A stretch of DNA of 64,000 nucleotides from Escallonia rubra (GCA_033065855.1 JAVXUO010002945.1:53501-117500); one strand, 5' to 3'; counted from the first letter of the stretch, positions 24,395 to 36,960 are shown. Program-made: numbers and translations. The notes: generated by a model from the sequence alone, not told the origin.

Positions 24395-25394
24395 TACAGA
24401 TGTCAAAAGGGTCGGGCCGTCCTGGCCCTAAATAGGCTCGGACTGGCTCGGCCCTAAAGATGAATAGTGCTGGCCCTAACCCATAGGGCCTTCGGCCAGG
24501 CCTAATATTTTTCAAATTTGGCCCGGCTCGGTTCTGGCCCTCTTTTTGGCCCGATTTTAGCCCGGGCCTAAAATTGGCCCTAAACCATTTTGAGTTACTT
24601 TTTTTGTCTTTTCCCTTCTTTCTCGCGCCTCATTCTCTCTCTACTTCATATTTTTTTCTTTTTAGTTAATTTTTTGGATATGCACATTTCTTTTCAGCTC
24701 ATGATGATGGTTCCTACTTATTTATCTACTTTTACTTGCAAGGCTCCTCTGTATTAGTTTCATGGAATTATGAAGAGAAAATATATGTTTGTTTATCTAG
24801 GAACTAGAAACAACACAATTTAGGCAATGAAAATGGGAACATAACTCTAGAAGGCACGGGAAATTTATGGTAAAAGTGGTCTAATGATGCATGCTTCTAA
24901 TGAGATACACAATACTACGTGAAATGCAAATGTAGAGGTATGTTTGAGTGAAATTTTTTAGAGATATCATTGAAAAAAGTTTTGTAGGTATGCATTGTTG
25001 AGTTTAGATAGCAAAAAACTTCATGACTAAAAGTTATATTTTCTCCTGTAAAAAGATTATCTTTTTGCGAACAAAATTACTCTTTATTGCAAATCAATAT
25101 TCTCAAATAGAGTAAAAGTAAAGCTCTTAGGCACTTCATTAGCCATGAGAGAGATATTGAATGGTTTAGGGCCTATCAATTGCATTTATTTCGTGAATTA
25201 ATATTTTCACAACACAAAAAAGGGAATTAAACAAAAAAAAGGGCTGGGCCCGGCCCTAAAGTTAAAGCCTAGGCTTGGGCCTGGACAGGGCCTTCATTTC
25301 CTAGAATTGGGCCCGGCCCGGATTTTAAGGCCCAAAGCCCTAAATGGCCCAACCCATTTTTTGGCCCTCTGCGCCCGGCCCTTTGACACCTTTA
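24395..25394. mobile_element. Non-autonomous hAT element, 1000 bp
   Basis: The left end TACAGATGTCAAAAGGG matches the inverted right end TAAAGGTGTCAAAGGG. The flanks are 8-bp near-duplicates CTCGGATG (24387-24394) and CTCGAATG (25395-25402), 7 of 8 matching. Subterminal zones are dense with GGCCC/GGGCC repeats (24415-24590, 25245-25385), a hAT-like arrangement. The core is AT-rich and has no transposase motif. Confidence 0.8.
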
Positions 25395-25649
25395 CTCGAA
25401 TGCTTGGACAGTGAGATGCAAAGAACTTCAATTTGGGTGACAAGCGACTTAGCTAATAGTTTTTTGGTTGTATAATGGTTTCTTACTTAACTCAACCTTG
25501 GGATTTTATACAAAAAAAAGTGCTTTATACATTTCTCAAAACTTAATGTTTAAGTCGTGAATGATGTTTGATGTATTAACATCATTTTTAACCGTACCTT
25601 GGCTAATTATATTTCTTGTTGTCTTGGATTATATTTTTAATTAATTTTT

Positions 25650-25873
25650 TGGATTGTTATAGCTGATTTAATCGGTTTTCTATCTATGCTAAATATCCAT
25701 ATTTAATCAAGTTGACCATCCTATTTTCAATCCCAAACAGGCTCTAAGACATCCCAACTTTTGAAATTATTAAAGAATGTGTAATTAACAATATATTATA
25801 TACGTTTTGCGAGTCTATTTTCTCGTTGTTCATATATTTTGTTCATTGTTAACATAATAGGATTGGAGTTAGA
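25650..25873 (+). repeat. Second half of a ~220-bp direct repeat
   Basis: Degenerate copy of about 24040-24290. It ends where the LTR at 25874 begins. Possibly parts of two copies of one old transposon. Confidence 0.5.
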
Positions 25874-27482
25874 TGTGGTACCCAACCAACTTTGGTCGCA
25901 TCCAAGGGCCCACGGCTGCTCCCGTTTTGCGCAACACGTCACATGGTCAACGATCAATTTTTCAACGCTCCCAAGCCCGTCAAAACGACACATGCTCATG
26001 TCACGTGCATTTTCTCCTTATGAAACAACCTTGGCGCGACTGCCCCCTTGGGGGTCGGCCGCCTTCCCTTCAAAGACATTGGTCTCCCTCCTCTCATGGG
26101 GGTCGGCCGCCTTTCCCCTTGGGGGTCGGCTACTTTCCCCTTAAAGGGGTCGGCGGGCCTTCCCCCTTAGGGGGTCGTCATTTCTTCCGCCTCTCATTCA
26201 ACACATGATCTCCCTTGGCCTTGCGCCGTCTGCGGCACCCGTCGTGGTCCGCGCTCCCACTCCGCAGCCCCCGTCACTCGCGATCGTGCGTGGTCTCCAC
26301 GACGCCCATCGTCACCTGCACGCTGACTTCACGACTCCCGTCGCCCGCCACCCGAGCGCCAACTCCGTGACCCATGTTGCCCGCGCCCGCACTAGCGCAC
26401 TGACTCCACCACATCCGTCGCCCGGGCCTGTGGTTGTGCCCGTACGCCATTTCCATGTCACGTGCCCTGACACAGTACACACTCCGCCCCGCCCATGCAT
26501 CGGTGTCCTTGATATAGCCGCGCTCTTAGGCTCTTTGTCTCACTACCGTGCCCCTGTACCATACACACTCCGCTGCGCCCATACGCCAATACATTAGTAC
26601 CCCCTAGCTCTCTGTCACACTACCATGCCCCTGGCACCTCACACATTCCAACATGCACAAGTGTCGCGCTACTGATACAGTTGTGCCTCATGGCTCTCTA
26701 TCACACTACCATGTTGCTGGTACCTCACCTACTCCGCCATGCCTATGCGCCAGACTGCTGATACAGTCGCGCCCCGTGGCACTTTGTCACACTAACACGC
26801 CCCCACATTGGTTTGTTCTTTTACCACACCATGCGCATCTTGCCTTGGTCATGGAACATGCTTCGACCCACTCTCCAGACTGTGCAGCATGCCGCGAGGA
26901 TATGCGACTCCTTCGAAACACAATCTTTGCCAGGGAGCTCCAAGTGCTCCGGCATGAAGACTTCCCCCCTTTCACCAGGTAGACGGCTCATCCAGGATGG
27001 TACTTCAGCCCGTTGGGTAGGTGACTCCTCTGAGACACTACCTTGGTGCGCTCTGAGTGCTCAGCCACAAGGACTCACCCACTAGGATAAGCGACTCCTT
27101 TGGGGACACTATCTTTGCCAGGGAGCTTCAAGTCCCCTTCCACTAGGCAGACGGCTCAACTGGGATGCTACCTCGGCCTGTTGTGTATGCGTCTCCTCAG
27201 GGACACTACCTTGGCACGCTCTAAGTGCTTTGGCACAAGGACTCACCAGCGGAGAGAGGCGATTCCTCCTGGACACTATCTCTTCAAGGGAGTTTCAACT
27301 CCCCTTCTGCTAGGTAGACAGCTCATTCGGGATGCTACCTCGGCCAGTCAGGTAGACGACTCCTCCGGTACACTACCTTGGCGCGCTCCAAGTGCTGTGG
27401 CACAAGGACTCACCGACGAGGATGGGCAATTCCTCTGGGACGCTATCTCTACTAGGGAGCTTTAAGTCCCCTTCCGCCAGCT
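25874..27482 (+). mobile_element. 5' part of an array-bearing LTR
   Basis: Starts TGTGGTACCCAACC and follows the order of the other family members: GGGCCCAC, GTCAACGATCAATTTTTCAACGCTC-like block, a GGGGGTCGGC minisatellite (26040-26170), the TGGAACATGCTTCGACCCAC block (26850), then a ~170-bp array. It stops before the TATA box and U5, just before a (TG)n run. It is therefore truncated, probably by the repeat that follows. Confidence 0.75.
26935..27480 (+). repeat. ~170-bp tandem array (type 1)
   Basis: GGGAGCTTCAAGTCCCC-like blocks recur near 26937, 27119, 27289 and 27456. GCACAAGGACTCACC and GACACTATC blocks lie between them. This is the inverse of the array at 1690-2125. Confidence 0.7.
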
Positions 27483-27489
27483 TCAATAT

Positions 27490-28540
27490 ATGTGTGTGTG
27501 TGTGTGTGTAGAGCTGATCCGTTGACTGCGCGAGCAAAATGGGCTAACTTGCCCGCTCGATCTGGCCGTCCACATGCGATCTGTGGATGGTCCAGATCTT
27601 TTTTTTGCTTTTTTTTAAGTTCATCCGCTACATTATGTAGCAGATCACTTTTTGACAAAAATACCCCTATCCGCTACATTATGTAGCGGACTAGTCATAT
27701 GACCTTTCCTCTCTTTCTTTCTCTTTTCTCTAATTAATGTTTTGACTTTTTTTTCTCTCTCTCATCTTCTTTCTGACTTGTCTCTTGCTCTCTTTTCTCT
27801 CATGTATGTGTGTGTGGATAGAGAACAGACTGTCCAATGAGAGAAAGCAAAATCATTAATGTTCAGACCTTTTTTTTCTCTCTCTCTCTCTCCTTTATCT
27901 TCTTTTTGACCTCTCTCTCTCTCTTTCTCGCTCTATGTGTGTAGCAAGGCAATTTCCCATTAAATTATTTGACTGCAGCCAGCTGCAAAACAACAACAAA
28001 CGTATCAATCTTCTTCCATTCGATGTTGATATTCTTACTTGTAAGCGTTCTTTTGAGAAACTTACAAAAATTTAAGATGCTTCAATTTTCCAAGCCCTTC
28101 TCGAAGCTGACCAGAGAGTTGATTCTCTTCCAAGCTCCTTTCATTTGGAAAGAGAAAAAGATGAGCATCAAATCTGATTCATGGGTACTAGCTTCCCTCT
28201 GTTTTTATAACATATATAGTGTATATTGTAGTGTCACCAAAATCTAAGGCAAATTCGATAAACCTATAAGACGCAAAGTGCTAACAAACCACTTTCAACC
28301 AAATTCAAAGGCACAAACAAGAAAGGGAGAGAGAAAGAAGAAAGGAGGGGAGAGGAGGATGAGAGAGAAGGAAAAAAGTGGTGAGAGAAAAGAAAGAGAA
28401 AGGAGAGAGAATGAGTCAAAAATTGATGAGAGAAAGAAGAGAGAGAGAGAGAGAGAAACATGTCATAAAATTAATGAGAGAAAGGAGAGAGAAAGAAAGG
28501 AAAAAAGTAGTGGCTACTCATTCGTTACATAATGTTGCGA

Positions 28541-28575
<35 letters not shown>
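27490..28575. mobile_element. Foldback/MITE-like element with CT-rich arms
   Basis: Two hairpin palindromes of GCTACATTATGTAGC type (27628, 27671) open an arm that continues CTTTCTTTCTCTTTTCTCT then AATTAATG (to about 27760). It is inverted at about 28430-28545, ending CGTTACATAATGTTGCG. A (TG)n run (27490-27509) and a (TA)n(GA)n run (28541-28577) lie at the two edges. The central ~350 bp has a 92-codon frame without a motif. The outer limits are uncertain. Confidence 0.45.
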
Positions 28576-28576
<1 letters not shown>

Positions 28577-29579
28577 GATACTTGCAGAAATAGTTCTCCT
28601 ACTGAAGCATGAAATAAAAAAGATTCATCGTACAACAATCACAGTTCAAATCACCAATTCGGTATGTTGCGGTCAGCGTACATAACCCCACTTATTAGGG
28701 CCCAAAATCATTCCTCCACCTCGGGATAGATATCTCGTGGAAGCAAGGGCGACCACATTCAAGGGTAATGCGCATTGCGTCAATGTACAAGTCTCGTTGA
28801 CTAGGGCCTGAAATCCAACATTCCCCCATTGGATACCCACTGCAACCAATAAAAGCTACATCTCATTCAACATAAACTTGATTTAAAATAACTAGTAATA
28901 TATATAAGCATCCATGGTACTTTTATTTCAATTTTTCTTCAGACAATTTAACGCAAAAGAAGTATCCTATCAAAAGATTTTAAAGCTTCTATTTTGTAAA
29001 ATCACGTATACATACACATATAATGGAAAGTAGGGTTTATGGAGGGATATGGGAGGATTACTTACATGATTTACTAACCAATTCTTGTAGTTGCTCGAAT
29101 GCCGGTCATAGCACTCGTCTATCGAAACCATAATGATAAATCGCAAAGGTATTCATTCTTGACACTCAATCATGTACACCCACTAAATTTCTCTTCCAAG
29201 ATTGTGTCAACTCACCATGTCTTTCATGGGCATTTCATCGACAGTTGTCGAGCTTCTCCGAACTCACCTAATTGAACTAACCTAACATGCAAACCTTATG
29301 CAAAATAGTACCGAGTCAAACTCAACACATGAGAGTCGAAGGCTTATCAAGGTTCCATATTATTAAGGATCTTAGAGAACGGATTGACAATGGATCTTCT
29401 TTAGGAAGGCGAACGGAGGTAATATGCAGTCCAAGAACAACAAATTTCTGCCCTAACCAACATTGTTTAAAAACAATTTTGACCAAGAAATATAAGTATA
29501 CTAAAAAACTACAAAACTTAAGCGTTATAGAGGATTCCCAAAGGTTTTCAGAATGTACAAGTTCATTTAAAACAAAGGA
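28576..29579. other. Unassigned stretch
   Basis: Contains sequence such as ACCTCGGGATAGATATCTCG and CCCCCATTGGATACCC that looks like old LTR or intergenic repeat. No termini, duplication or gene found. Confidence 0.3.
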
Positions 29580-30381
29580 GAAACAATTAATTTAGAAAAA
29601 ATCGAAGTGGACTGATTTGTAATTCCAGAAACAACATTTTTCAGCAAAAACTAGTTTTGTACATTGACAATTTTGAAGCCGAATTATATAAAATCTCAGA
29701 AAAATCAAAACTAAAAAGTTGAAATACACTTGATGAGGTTTTTCAAAAAATAAGAATCGCTAGAAACCAATGAATAATGAATATTTTATAGCAAATCAAA
29801 ATTACTGATGGAAACAGCACATCTCTGTGCAGACCAGTTTTGTTCGGTGGTTATTTTGAAGCAATGAATCTCAGAAAACTTAAAACTAAAAAGTTAAAGT
29901 AGATTTTATGAGGTTTTTATAAATATAAGAATCACAAAGAAACTAGCGATTAATGAATTTTCTGTGAAAAATCGAACTGGTTGCTGGAAACATCACATTT
30001 TTGCAGAAACAAGCTTTGTTCAATGGTTATTTTGAAGCATAAATATTAGGAATCTCAAAAAACATAAAACTACAACATTAAGATAGACTTTGTAACGTTT
30101 TTAGAAATATATGAATTACAAAAAATCAATCAATAATATATTATCTAAGGCAAATCGAAGTGCCTGCTACAAACTGAAAAACTCTTGGCTTCTACGGGGC
30201 ATTGACTTTAAGGTCATTTTACAATATGCAAATGTGAGATTATGAGAAAACATAAAACTAAATTTTGAGTCAGACATAATAAGATTTTAAGAAAGTGTAA
30301 AAACACATTAATAGGACAAGTAACAAGTAAAGCATGGATTGTTCAAGCTTACAACACAATCGCCAAAATTATCTCTGTCTC

Positions 30382-30454
<73 letters not shown>

Positions 30455-30817
30455 ACAGTAAGGGAAGAGAATAAGATGGACAATTAATGCAGAAATATTA
30501 GGAATCTCAAAAAACATAACACTGCAACGTTAACGTAGACTTTCTAACGTTTCTAGAAATATATGAATTACAAAAAACCAATCAGTAATAAATTATCTAT
30601 GGCAAATCAAAGTGGCTGCTACAAACTAAAAAATTCTGGACTTTTACGGGGCATTGACTTTAAGGTCATTTTTCAATATGCAAATGTGAGATTATGTGAA
30701 AACATAAAACTAAAATTTGAGTCAGACATAACAAGATTTTAAGAAAGTGCAAGAACACATTAATCGAACAAGTAACGAGTAAGACATGGACTGTTAAAGC
30801 TTACAACACAATCGCCA

Positions 30818-30872
<55 letters not shown>

Positions 30873-32580
30873 GAGCCGTAAGGGAAGAGAATAAGATGGA
30901 CAAATAACGCAGAAATATTAGGAATCTCAAAAAACATAAAACTACAACGTTAAGGTAGACTTTCTAACGTTTCTAGAAATATATGAATTACAAAAAACCA
31001 ATCAGTAATAAATTTTCTATGGCAAATCGAAGTGGCTGCTAGAAACTGAAAAATTCTGGGTTCTATGGGCCATTGACTTTAGGGATAATACCATTTTACT
31101 CCCCTGAACTATCCCCGTTTTCTTATTTTGGTCCCTGACCTTTAAAATTCGTTAAATCAATCCCTGTACTTTGCATCATCATCAATTTAGTCAATCCGTT
31201 AGCATTTATGTTAAAACTCGGGGGTATTTTAGTCAAATAATGAAAAAATATGGGATAATATCTTTTTAGTCCCCTGAACTATCCCCGCTTTTTTATTTTG
31301 GTCCATGTACTTTAAAATTCGTTAAATCAGTCCCTGTACTTTGCATCGTCATTAATTTAGTCCCTCTGTTAGCATTTCTGTTAAAACTCGCGGGTATTTT
31401 AGTCAAATAATGAAAAAATATTTCATATCTCTTCCCTTTCTGCCTTCCCCCAACCCACACCACCCCCCCCCCCCCCCCCCCCGCCTTTCCACCATTGCTA
31501 CCACCACCATAAATCAACCATCACCACCAGCCGTTCGATCACCAGCATTCTCAGCCACAAGAAGACCTAGTCATCATACCTGCCATTAATCCCCCACTCT
31601 CCCCTATTCTTCTTCCCCCACATCTACTGCGACCACCGTAAATCAACCATCACCGCTTCCGCCTTTTCTCTAGCAATTGGTGGAATGTATAAGCCCTCCA
31701 TAGAGATGGTTGACCTTCCTGGGTTTCCTTTGCAGATTCTTGTCATTTTTCGTTGCAGATCTGAGAATGGAAGGAATTGGATGGGCTTCCTAGTTTCCTT
31801 TGCTGTAATTGGGGTGTTGGTGTTGGGAGGGAGGAGGAAGGGTATGTTAAATCAGGTAAGCGATGTTCCATGTGGTGAGTCATATGTAATTGTAGTGGAA
31901 GATGATTGATGGGTTTAGTTTTAAAGGGATGCAATTTGGAGTTCATGATTTTGGTGGTGGCTGCTAGGATGGAGAAGAGAGGGAGGAAAGGAAGACGGGG
32001 AAGGGAGAAGAGAGAAAAAGGTAAGGGGGAGAGGTTGAGGACTATAAGGCTAGGGCTTGACTGAAATATCCCTAAATTTATAACAGAAATGCTAACGGAG
32101 GGACTAAATTAATGACGATGCAAAGTACAGGGACTGATTTAACGAATTTTAAGGTACATGGACCAAACTAAAAAAGCGGGGATAGTTCAGGGGACTAAAA
32201 TGGTATTATCCCATATTTTTCATTATTTGACTAAAATATCCCCGAGTTTTAACAGAAATGCTAACGGAGGGACTAAATTGATGACGGCACAAAGTACAGG
32301 GACTGATTTAACGAATTTTAAAGTTCAGGGACCAAAATAACAAAACGGCGATAGTTCAGGGGAGTAAAATTGTATTATCCCTTGACTTTAAGGTCATTTT
32401 TCAATATGCAAACGTGAGATTCTGAGAAAACATAAAACTGAAATTTGAGTCAGACATAACAATATTTTAAGAAAGTGCAAGAACACATTAATCAGACAAG
32501 CAAAGAATAAGACATGGACTGTTAAAGCTTACAACACAATCTCCAGATTTCTGTATGTATCTCTCTCTCTCTCTCTCTGG
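29580..32580. repeat. Satellite-like array, ~180-bp unit growing into ~430-bp units
   Basis: The block AATCTCAnAAAA...AAAACTA occurs near 29691, 29869 and 30049 (~180-bp spacing). It recurs near 30502 and 30921 in larger ~420-445 bp units that include a (CT)n(CA)n microsatellite (30373-30453, 30823-30872). The block CATTGACTTTAaGGTCATTTTTC occurs near 30209, 30652 and 31072. The third copy is split by the element at 31082-32381 and resumes to 32580. Confidence 0.75.
31082..32381. mobile_element. Mutator-type non-autonomous element, copy 2 (1300 bp)
   Basis: Same family and orientation as 19856-21158: starts GGGATAATACC, ends TATTATCCC, with ~330-bp double-unit TIRs and a 20-base C run (31463-31482). 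Perfect 9-bp target duplications TTGACTTTA lie at 31073-31081 and 32382-32390. It interrupts the third unit of the local tandem repeat, and the first two units show the empty site CATTGACTTTAAGGTCA. In the shared 225-bp frame the two copies differ at about 7 sites. Confidence 0.92.
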
Positions 32581-32599
32581 TAGCATAGCACCAAAAAAA

Positions 32600-33966
32600 T
32601 TTCATCCTTGATTCTGATAGTACTTAGAAGTGTTTTTCATCATTTATCTTTTGTGCTAAGTTTTGCCTAGTTCGCCCTTTTTCGGTTTTAATCTAGCGGG
32701 TTTTTTCCATGGCTTTTTTTTAAAAACTGATTAGGTAATCAAAGTCGTTTTACTGGAAAAAAAAGGTTTTATGTTAAAAATTTGACCGCGCCCGATATAT
32801 CTTTATGGGTTGCCTATGTAACTCCATCTTATCCGTTATATCAAAATGTGAATTCCATGTAGTGTTTCTAAGGAGGATCATGTCATTCATAGTTCATTTA
32901 TAACTTTCATGTTAAAATGATATTTCTTTAGTGGGTTCAAATTCACAGACTGAGACAGTTCAATTCCATCCATTTTAACTAATTAGAAGGTACCTCATTT
33001 CAAGATTTTCTTGATCGCCCAGGACCATAACCAATTGGGCTCGATGTTTTACTCGAGATTTCCAGACTTGACCAATGATTTCCTTTAACACCAAATCTCT
33101 TTCTATCAAGCCGCGTTCAATTACGTGTTTATTAAATGGTCTGGAAAATTGACGTTGATAGCCTTGCGTGAGTTATAGGGCTATCATCCATTTCTCATAT
33201 GTTAATTCCTCAAATCGATTTTCAAAATGACTGCGAACCTAATCTTCTTTGGCCACGTGATTTTCGAGTAAAACTCGAAGGGAAGCCACCTTTAACTCTA
33301 CTAATAGAACGACTTCCATTATGAAAACAAAATAGGAGGGTGTAGTCCCTGTGCATGGTCAAATACATGTCCTATGGCCTTAAAAGGCGTAGGTAAACTT
33401 TGTCTGGCAGCTACAAAAGAAACCAACGATTTTCCTCAAAATGTTCTTAATATTCTTTTTGGCAGCCACTATAGTTTCATTGGCCTACGGGAAGTAAGGG
33501 ATAGATCGTCGTCTGATAATGCTATACTCATCCATCAAATATGTCACCTCACATCCGAAGTGCAATCCATTGTAAAAAATTAGCTCATATGGAGCACCAT
33601 ATTGACATATAAATGTGGTTCTGATGAACTGCACCACTTTCCTAGCATTCAGGACTGAACGAGAGGCAAGTATGCACTTCATGAAATAATCAATCACGAT
33701 GAGTATGAACTCATGCCCGTTGGATACCTTCGGGCTGATTTTTATATTTATTATCTATGCTAAAAATGACCAAGGTGATATCATATTATACAACACCAGA
33801 AAGGGGGAATCTTGCAGATAGGCATATATCTGACATCTATGACACTTCTGCACATGTCTCGCATAGTCCTGCTCCATGGTACTCCAATAGTAACCTTCAC
33901 AAATGAGTTTTTTTGCTACCATTCGGCTGGTCATATGACATCACTACTCCTCAGAATGTAAGCTTC
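32600..33966 (-). pseudogene. Decayed Ty3/gypsy integrase (Tat-like)
   Basis: Read on the minus strand, a broken frame gives the order of a retroviral-type integrase. First is a zinc-finger part with HVQKCHRCQ (near 33835). Then comes the core DYFMKC (near 33690), where the first catalytic Asp is kept. Next is YNGLHF (near 33575), where the usual second Asp is replaced by Tyr, then RRRSIPYFP and a stop. After further stops and shifts it continues with SYFVFIMEVVLLVELKVASL (near 33290), the conserved stretch after the core in Tat-type elements, and ends near RGLIERDLVLKE (about 33090). The functional role would be DNA integration of a retrotransposon, but it is clearly dead. The upstream part of pol is cut away by the LTR that begins at 33967. 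Confidence 0.75.
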
Positions 33967-36834
33967 TGTAATATCCTTGATAAAAAAATAAAAATAAAAA
34001 GTTTAGTTTTAATAGTAGTGATTAAAAAATTCAGAAATTGCATGGTTTCATTGCTATCTTAGGAAACCACAAACTCCTAAACTTTCCCCCTAAAATTCCT
34101 TTTCGATTGAATGTGTGCATGTGAAGAAATGTGGAATGTGAGGTGTCCTTGAGGGGGTATTTAAGGGGAGTTTGGGGTGGGGTTGGGGGGAGGGGTGGGG
34201 GGTGGGGGGTGTAATTGACAGAGATTTGAGAGGAAAAATTGAAGAAGAAGAAGAGAATTCGACAGCAGTGAGAGAGAAGAGCGACTTAGAGAAATTAGGA
34301 CATAATTTCGTGGAAATTTTGAAGAGGGTTTAGACCTTGTAAAGTAATGTGAAGTTTCAGCTTATGTTAGTGTGTGTCTTGGTGTTTTTGTGTGAGGCTC
34401 CAATCTTAATTAACTTCAAATTATTTTGTTAATTCTGAACACTTTTAAATTTGAAGAAAATATTTTATTTGTGTTACATTAGTCGTCTACATAAAATAAA
34501 TGTTCAAATTTAGTTATGGGCAAAAATGTATTTATATAAAACTTTGGGGTTATAATGTAATTACGCAAAACTTTGGGGTCAATTTCAAAATACCATAACT
34601 TAGCTATAAGAGGTTAGTGGTAAGTGCACGTGTGAGAGTGTGGCTTATACTCTTGGGGGACTTGCCACCTCTTGCTTAAATGGTGAGTAACCAAATAAAT
34701 AATGAATGGAATATTAAAGGAGGAGGTGGATTTTGGAAGGCAGTAAGGATAAGGAGAAAGAATAGAAATAGAAGAGAAAGAAAGTAAACCGTGAGGAGCT
34801 GGAGGTCTGCCGAAATAGGTGGGAAGGAAAAAAAAAGATAAGAAAGAGGGAGAAGGAAGGAAAGAAAAGAGAGAAAGGGAGGAAGAGAAGAAAGAACAAA
34901 AGAGAGAGATTTGCATCAACTTTATTGAATTAGCTTGGGCTTGATTTGCTTGGAGGTAGGTTATCTTATCTTTTTAGGTTTTAAAGCATGTTTGAGAAGT
35001 ATTATGAGTAGTGAAATACTTATAAACTTGCTTGTAATGATCTTAAGTGAGATATGTTACAAAACCTGCAGAACAGTCATAAAAATGAAGTAATTTTGGT
35101 GCCTAGAAATGTATAGTTTTAGTTACGATATGAGTTTGGTTATTTTATATGTCGTACTACTACATGTTTAGAGTATACACACCAAATTTTAGATTATTTC
35201 AAGTACTATTACTATGGTCATGTCCTGTGAAACTGTACAATCATGAAATTAAAGTAATTTTGGTGCTCAGAAAGGTATACTTTTAGTTGATATATGGACT
35301 TGGTTATTTGATATGTTATACTAATAGATATATAGAGTATACACACCAAATTTCAGATTATTTTAAGTACTATTACTATGGTTTACAATTCGTGGCTTGA
35401 AACCTGTACTACAAAACTGCTGTTGGACAGATTCTAAAGTCTGTCGTTGGAAGGGATTAACATGACTTTAAAATGATATTTTCGAGTTAAATAAAATACT
35501 GGGTTCTAGATCTTTCAGTCTAATTTTCAGAAATATATAGGTTGACTGTAGAGACCTTGTAATAAAATTGTTATGATTTTTTGGAGTGTAGACTACTCCT
35601 ACTACCAATAGAAATACTGGACAGATTATGTTACCTAAACTAGTAGTTCTTTGTGTTGGGCTTAAGGGTGGATAACTAGGTAAATTGTAGGTCTTAAATG
35701 GTCACTCAAATATCTACATGCTAATATAAGTATGCGTATGTGTAGGGTACTTAAGGAAGAACATCAAATTATTTCTTGTTTGATTACCGAATTAGTTCAT
35801 GCATTTAGAGATTAGTCTACATGTTTGACATGTATTTTGTGATATAAGGCAAACATGACTTGAGAGATATTAAATCTCTTTTGATGTACTTGATGACATT
35901 TTTGTTGACATATATACATAATTATGGAGGAAAAAAGTGAGTTGAGGGTGTTATTTGCCGGGGATGGGAGTTATCCGGCCATGGTTCTCGTTCTCGCTCA
36001 TGTCTCGATAATACGTAATAGCTATGCGTACTACTTCCCGAAAGGAATTATTGGCATTCCTATGATGATGTTGGAATTCTTCTATCAAACTCGCTCTATC
36101 AGTTGATTCCGATACAAAAAGTCTCTCGCACTCAGGGAAGGTTGGCTTGTGCATGAGGGACATATTTGCATATTGATATTCTTTGTACTTGGCTCATATT
36201 TGTCTTGAACTTGTTTATACTATTTTGTTATACTTATTAAGATCAAGTCAGTATTTAGGTCTTGCTTACCATTCTTGTGTATGATTTACAATATTTCAAA
36301 TCTTACTCGATATGTTAATCCCATTTCTTTTGAAGGCAAGTGTTAGCAAATGTTTGTAAGTGATACTCGATATGTTAAAATTATTCTTAAGTACGTGTGT
36401 ATCATCTGTTCAAGTGACTTGCATGTTTGTACTAACCATCCAGAATATAATCAATTCATCTTTGGATTTAGAATCACCGGATACCCTACTGAGCCATCAG
36501 GCTGACCCATTCCCGATACTTTTTTTTTTCTAGGTTCAGAGTGAGAATATTTGCCATGGGGCGAAGAGGATTACCTTGGGGAGAATCAAGAGTATTACGC
36601 TGGGTGAGCAGAGTTTTAGTTCTTCTTCTTTTGTTTTGGAGTGTTGCACTTGTATAGGAGAGAGGTGGTCTGTAATATAATGTTATGTTCAGCCATTTCA
36701 TTTATGGACGACTATAATGTTTAAGCCATACTTCCGCTAGTTCTTTTGAGGTTTGTAGTAAAGCTCTGTTTATCTTTGAGGTATATATGTTAACTAGCTA
36801 GTTTAGCGTTGCATCCCTTCTGGGGGGTGTGACA
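33967..36834 (+). repeat. 5' LTR of gypsy element (2868 bp)
   Basis: Begins TGTAATATCC and ends GGGGGGTGTGACA, followed by a Met-type primer site. It contains purine-rich blocks (34140-34290, 34700-34910). About 950 bp (35219-36170) is repeated at 39143-40095. Confidence 0.75.
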
Positions 36835-36839
36835 TTTAG

Positions 36840-36852
36840 TGGTATTAGAGCT
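36840..36852 (+). other. Primer-binding site, initiator-Met tRNA type
   Basis: TGGTATTAGAGCT lies six bases after the LTR end. It matches the usual plant TGGTATCAGAGCC site for initiator tRNA-Met with two or three changes. Confidence 0.7.
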
Positions 36853-36960
36853 ATAGTTGCTTAAAAGCCAGCCTAAGATCTTCGAAATTGACCAGTTTAT
36901 TTGATTTTGAAATTCAGTGTGGCCTTAACATATTTGTTTCACCTGTTTAGGTGTGATATA

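Noticed and set aside
27969-28247. 92-codon frame with hydrophobic residues
   Set aside because: In the centre of a foldback element, no motif, AT-rich composition equal to the surroundings.
33485-33697. A host gene on the minus strand
   Set aside because: Residues match the retroviral-type integrase core with the second catalytic Asp lost; it is transposon pol, not a host gene.
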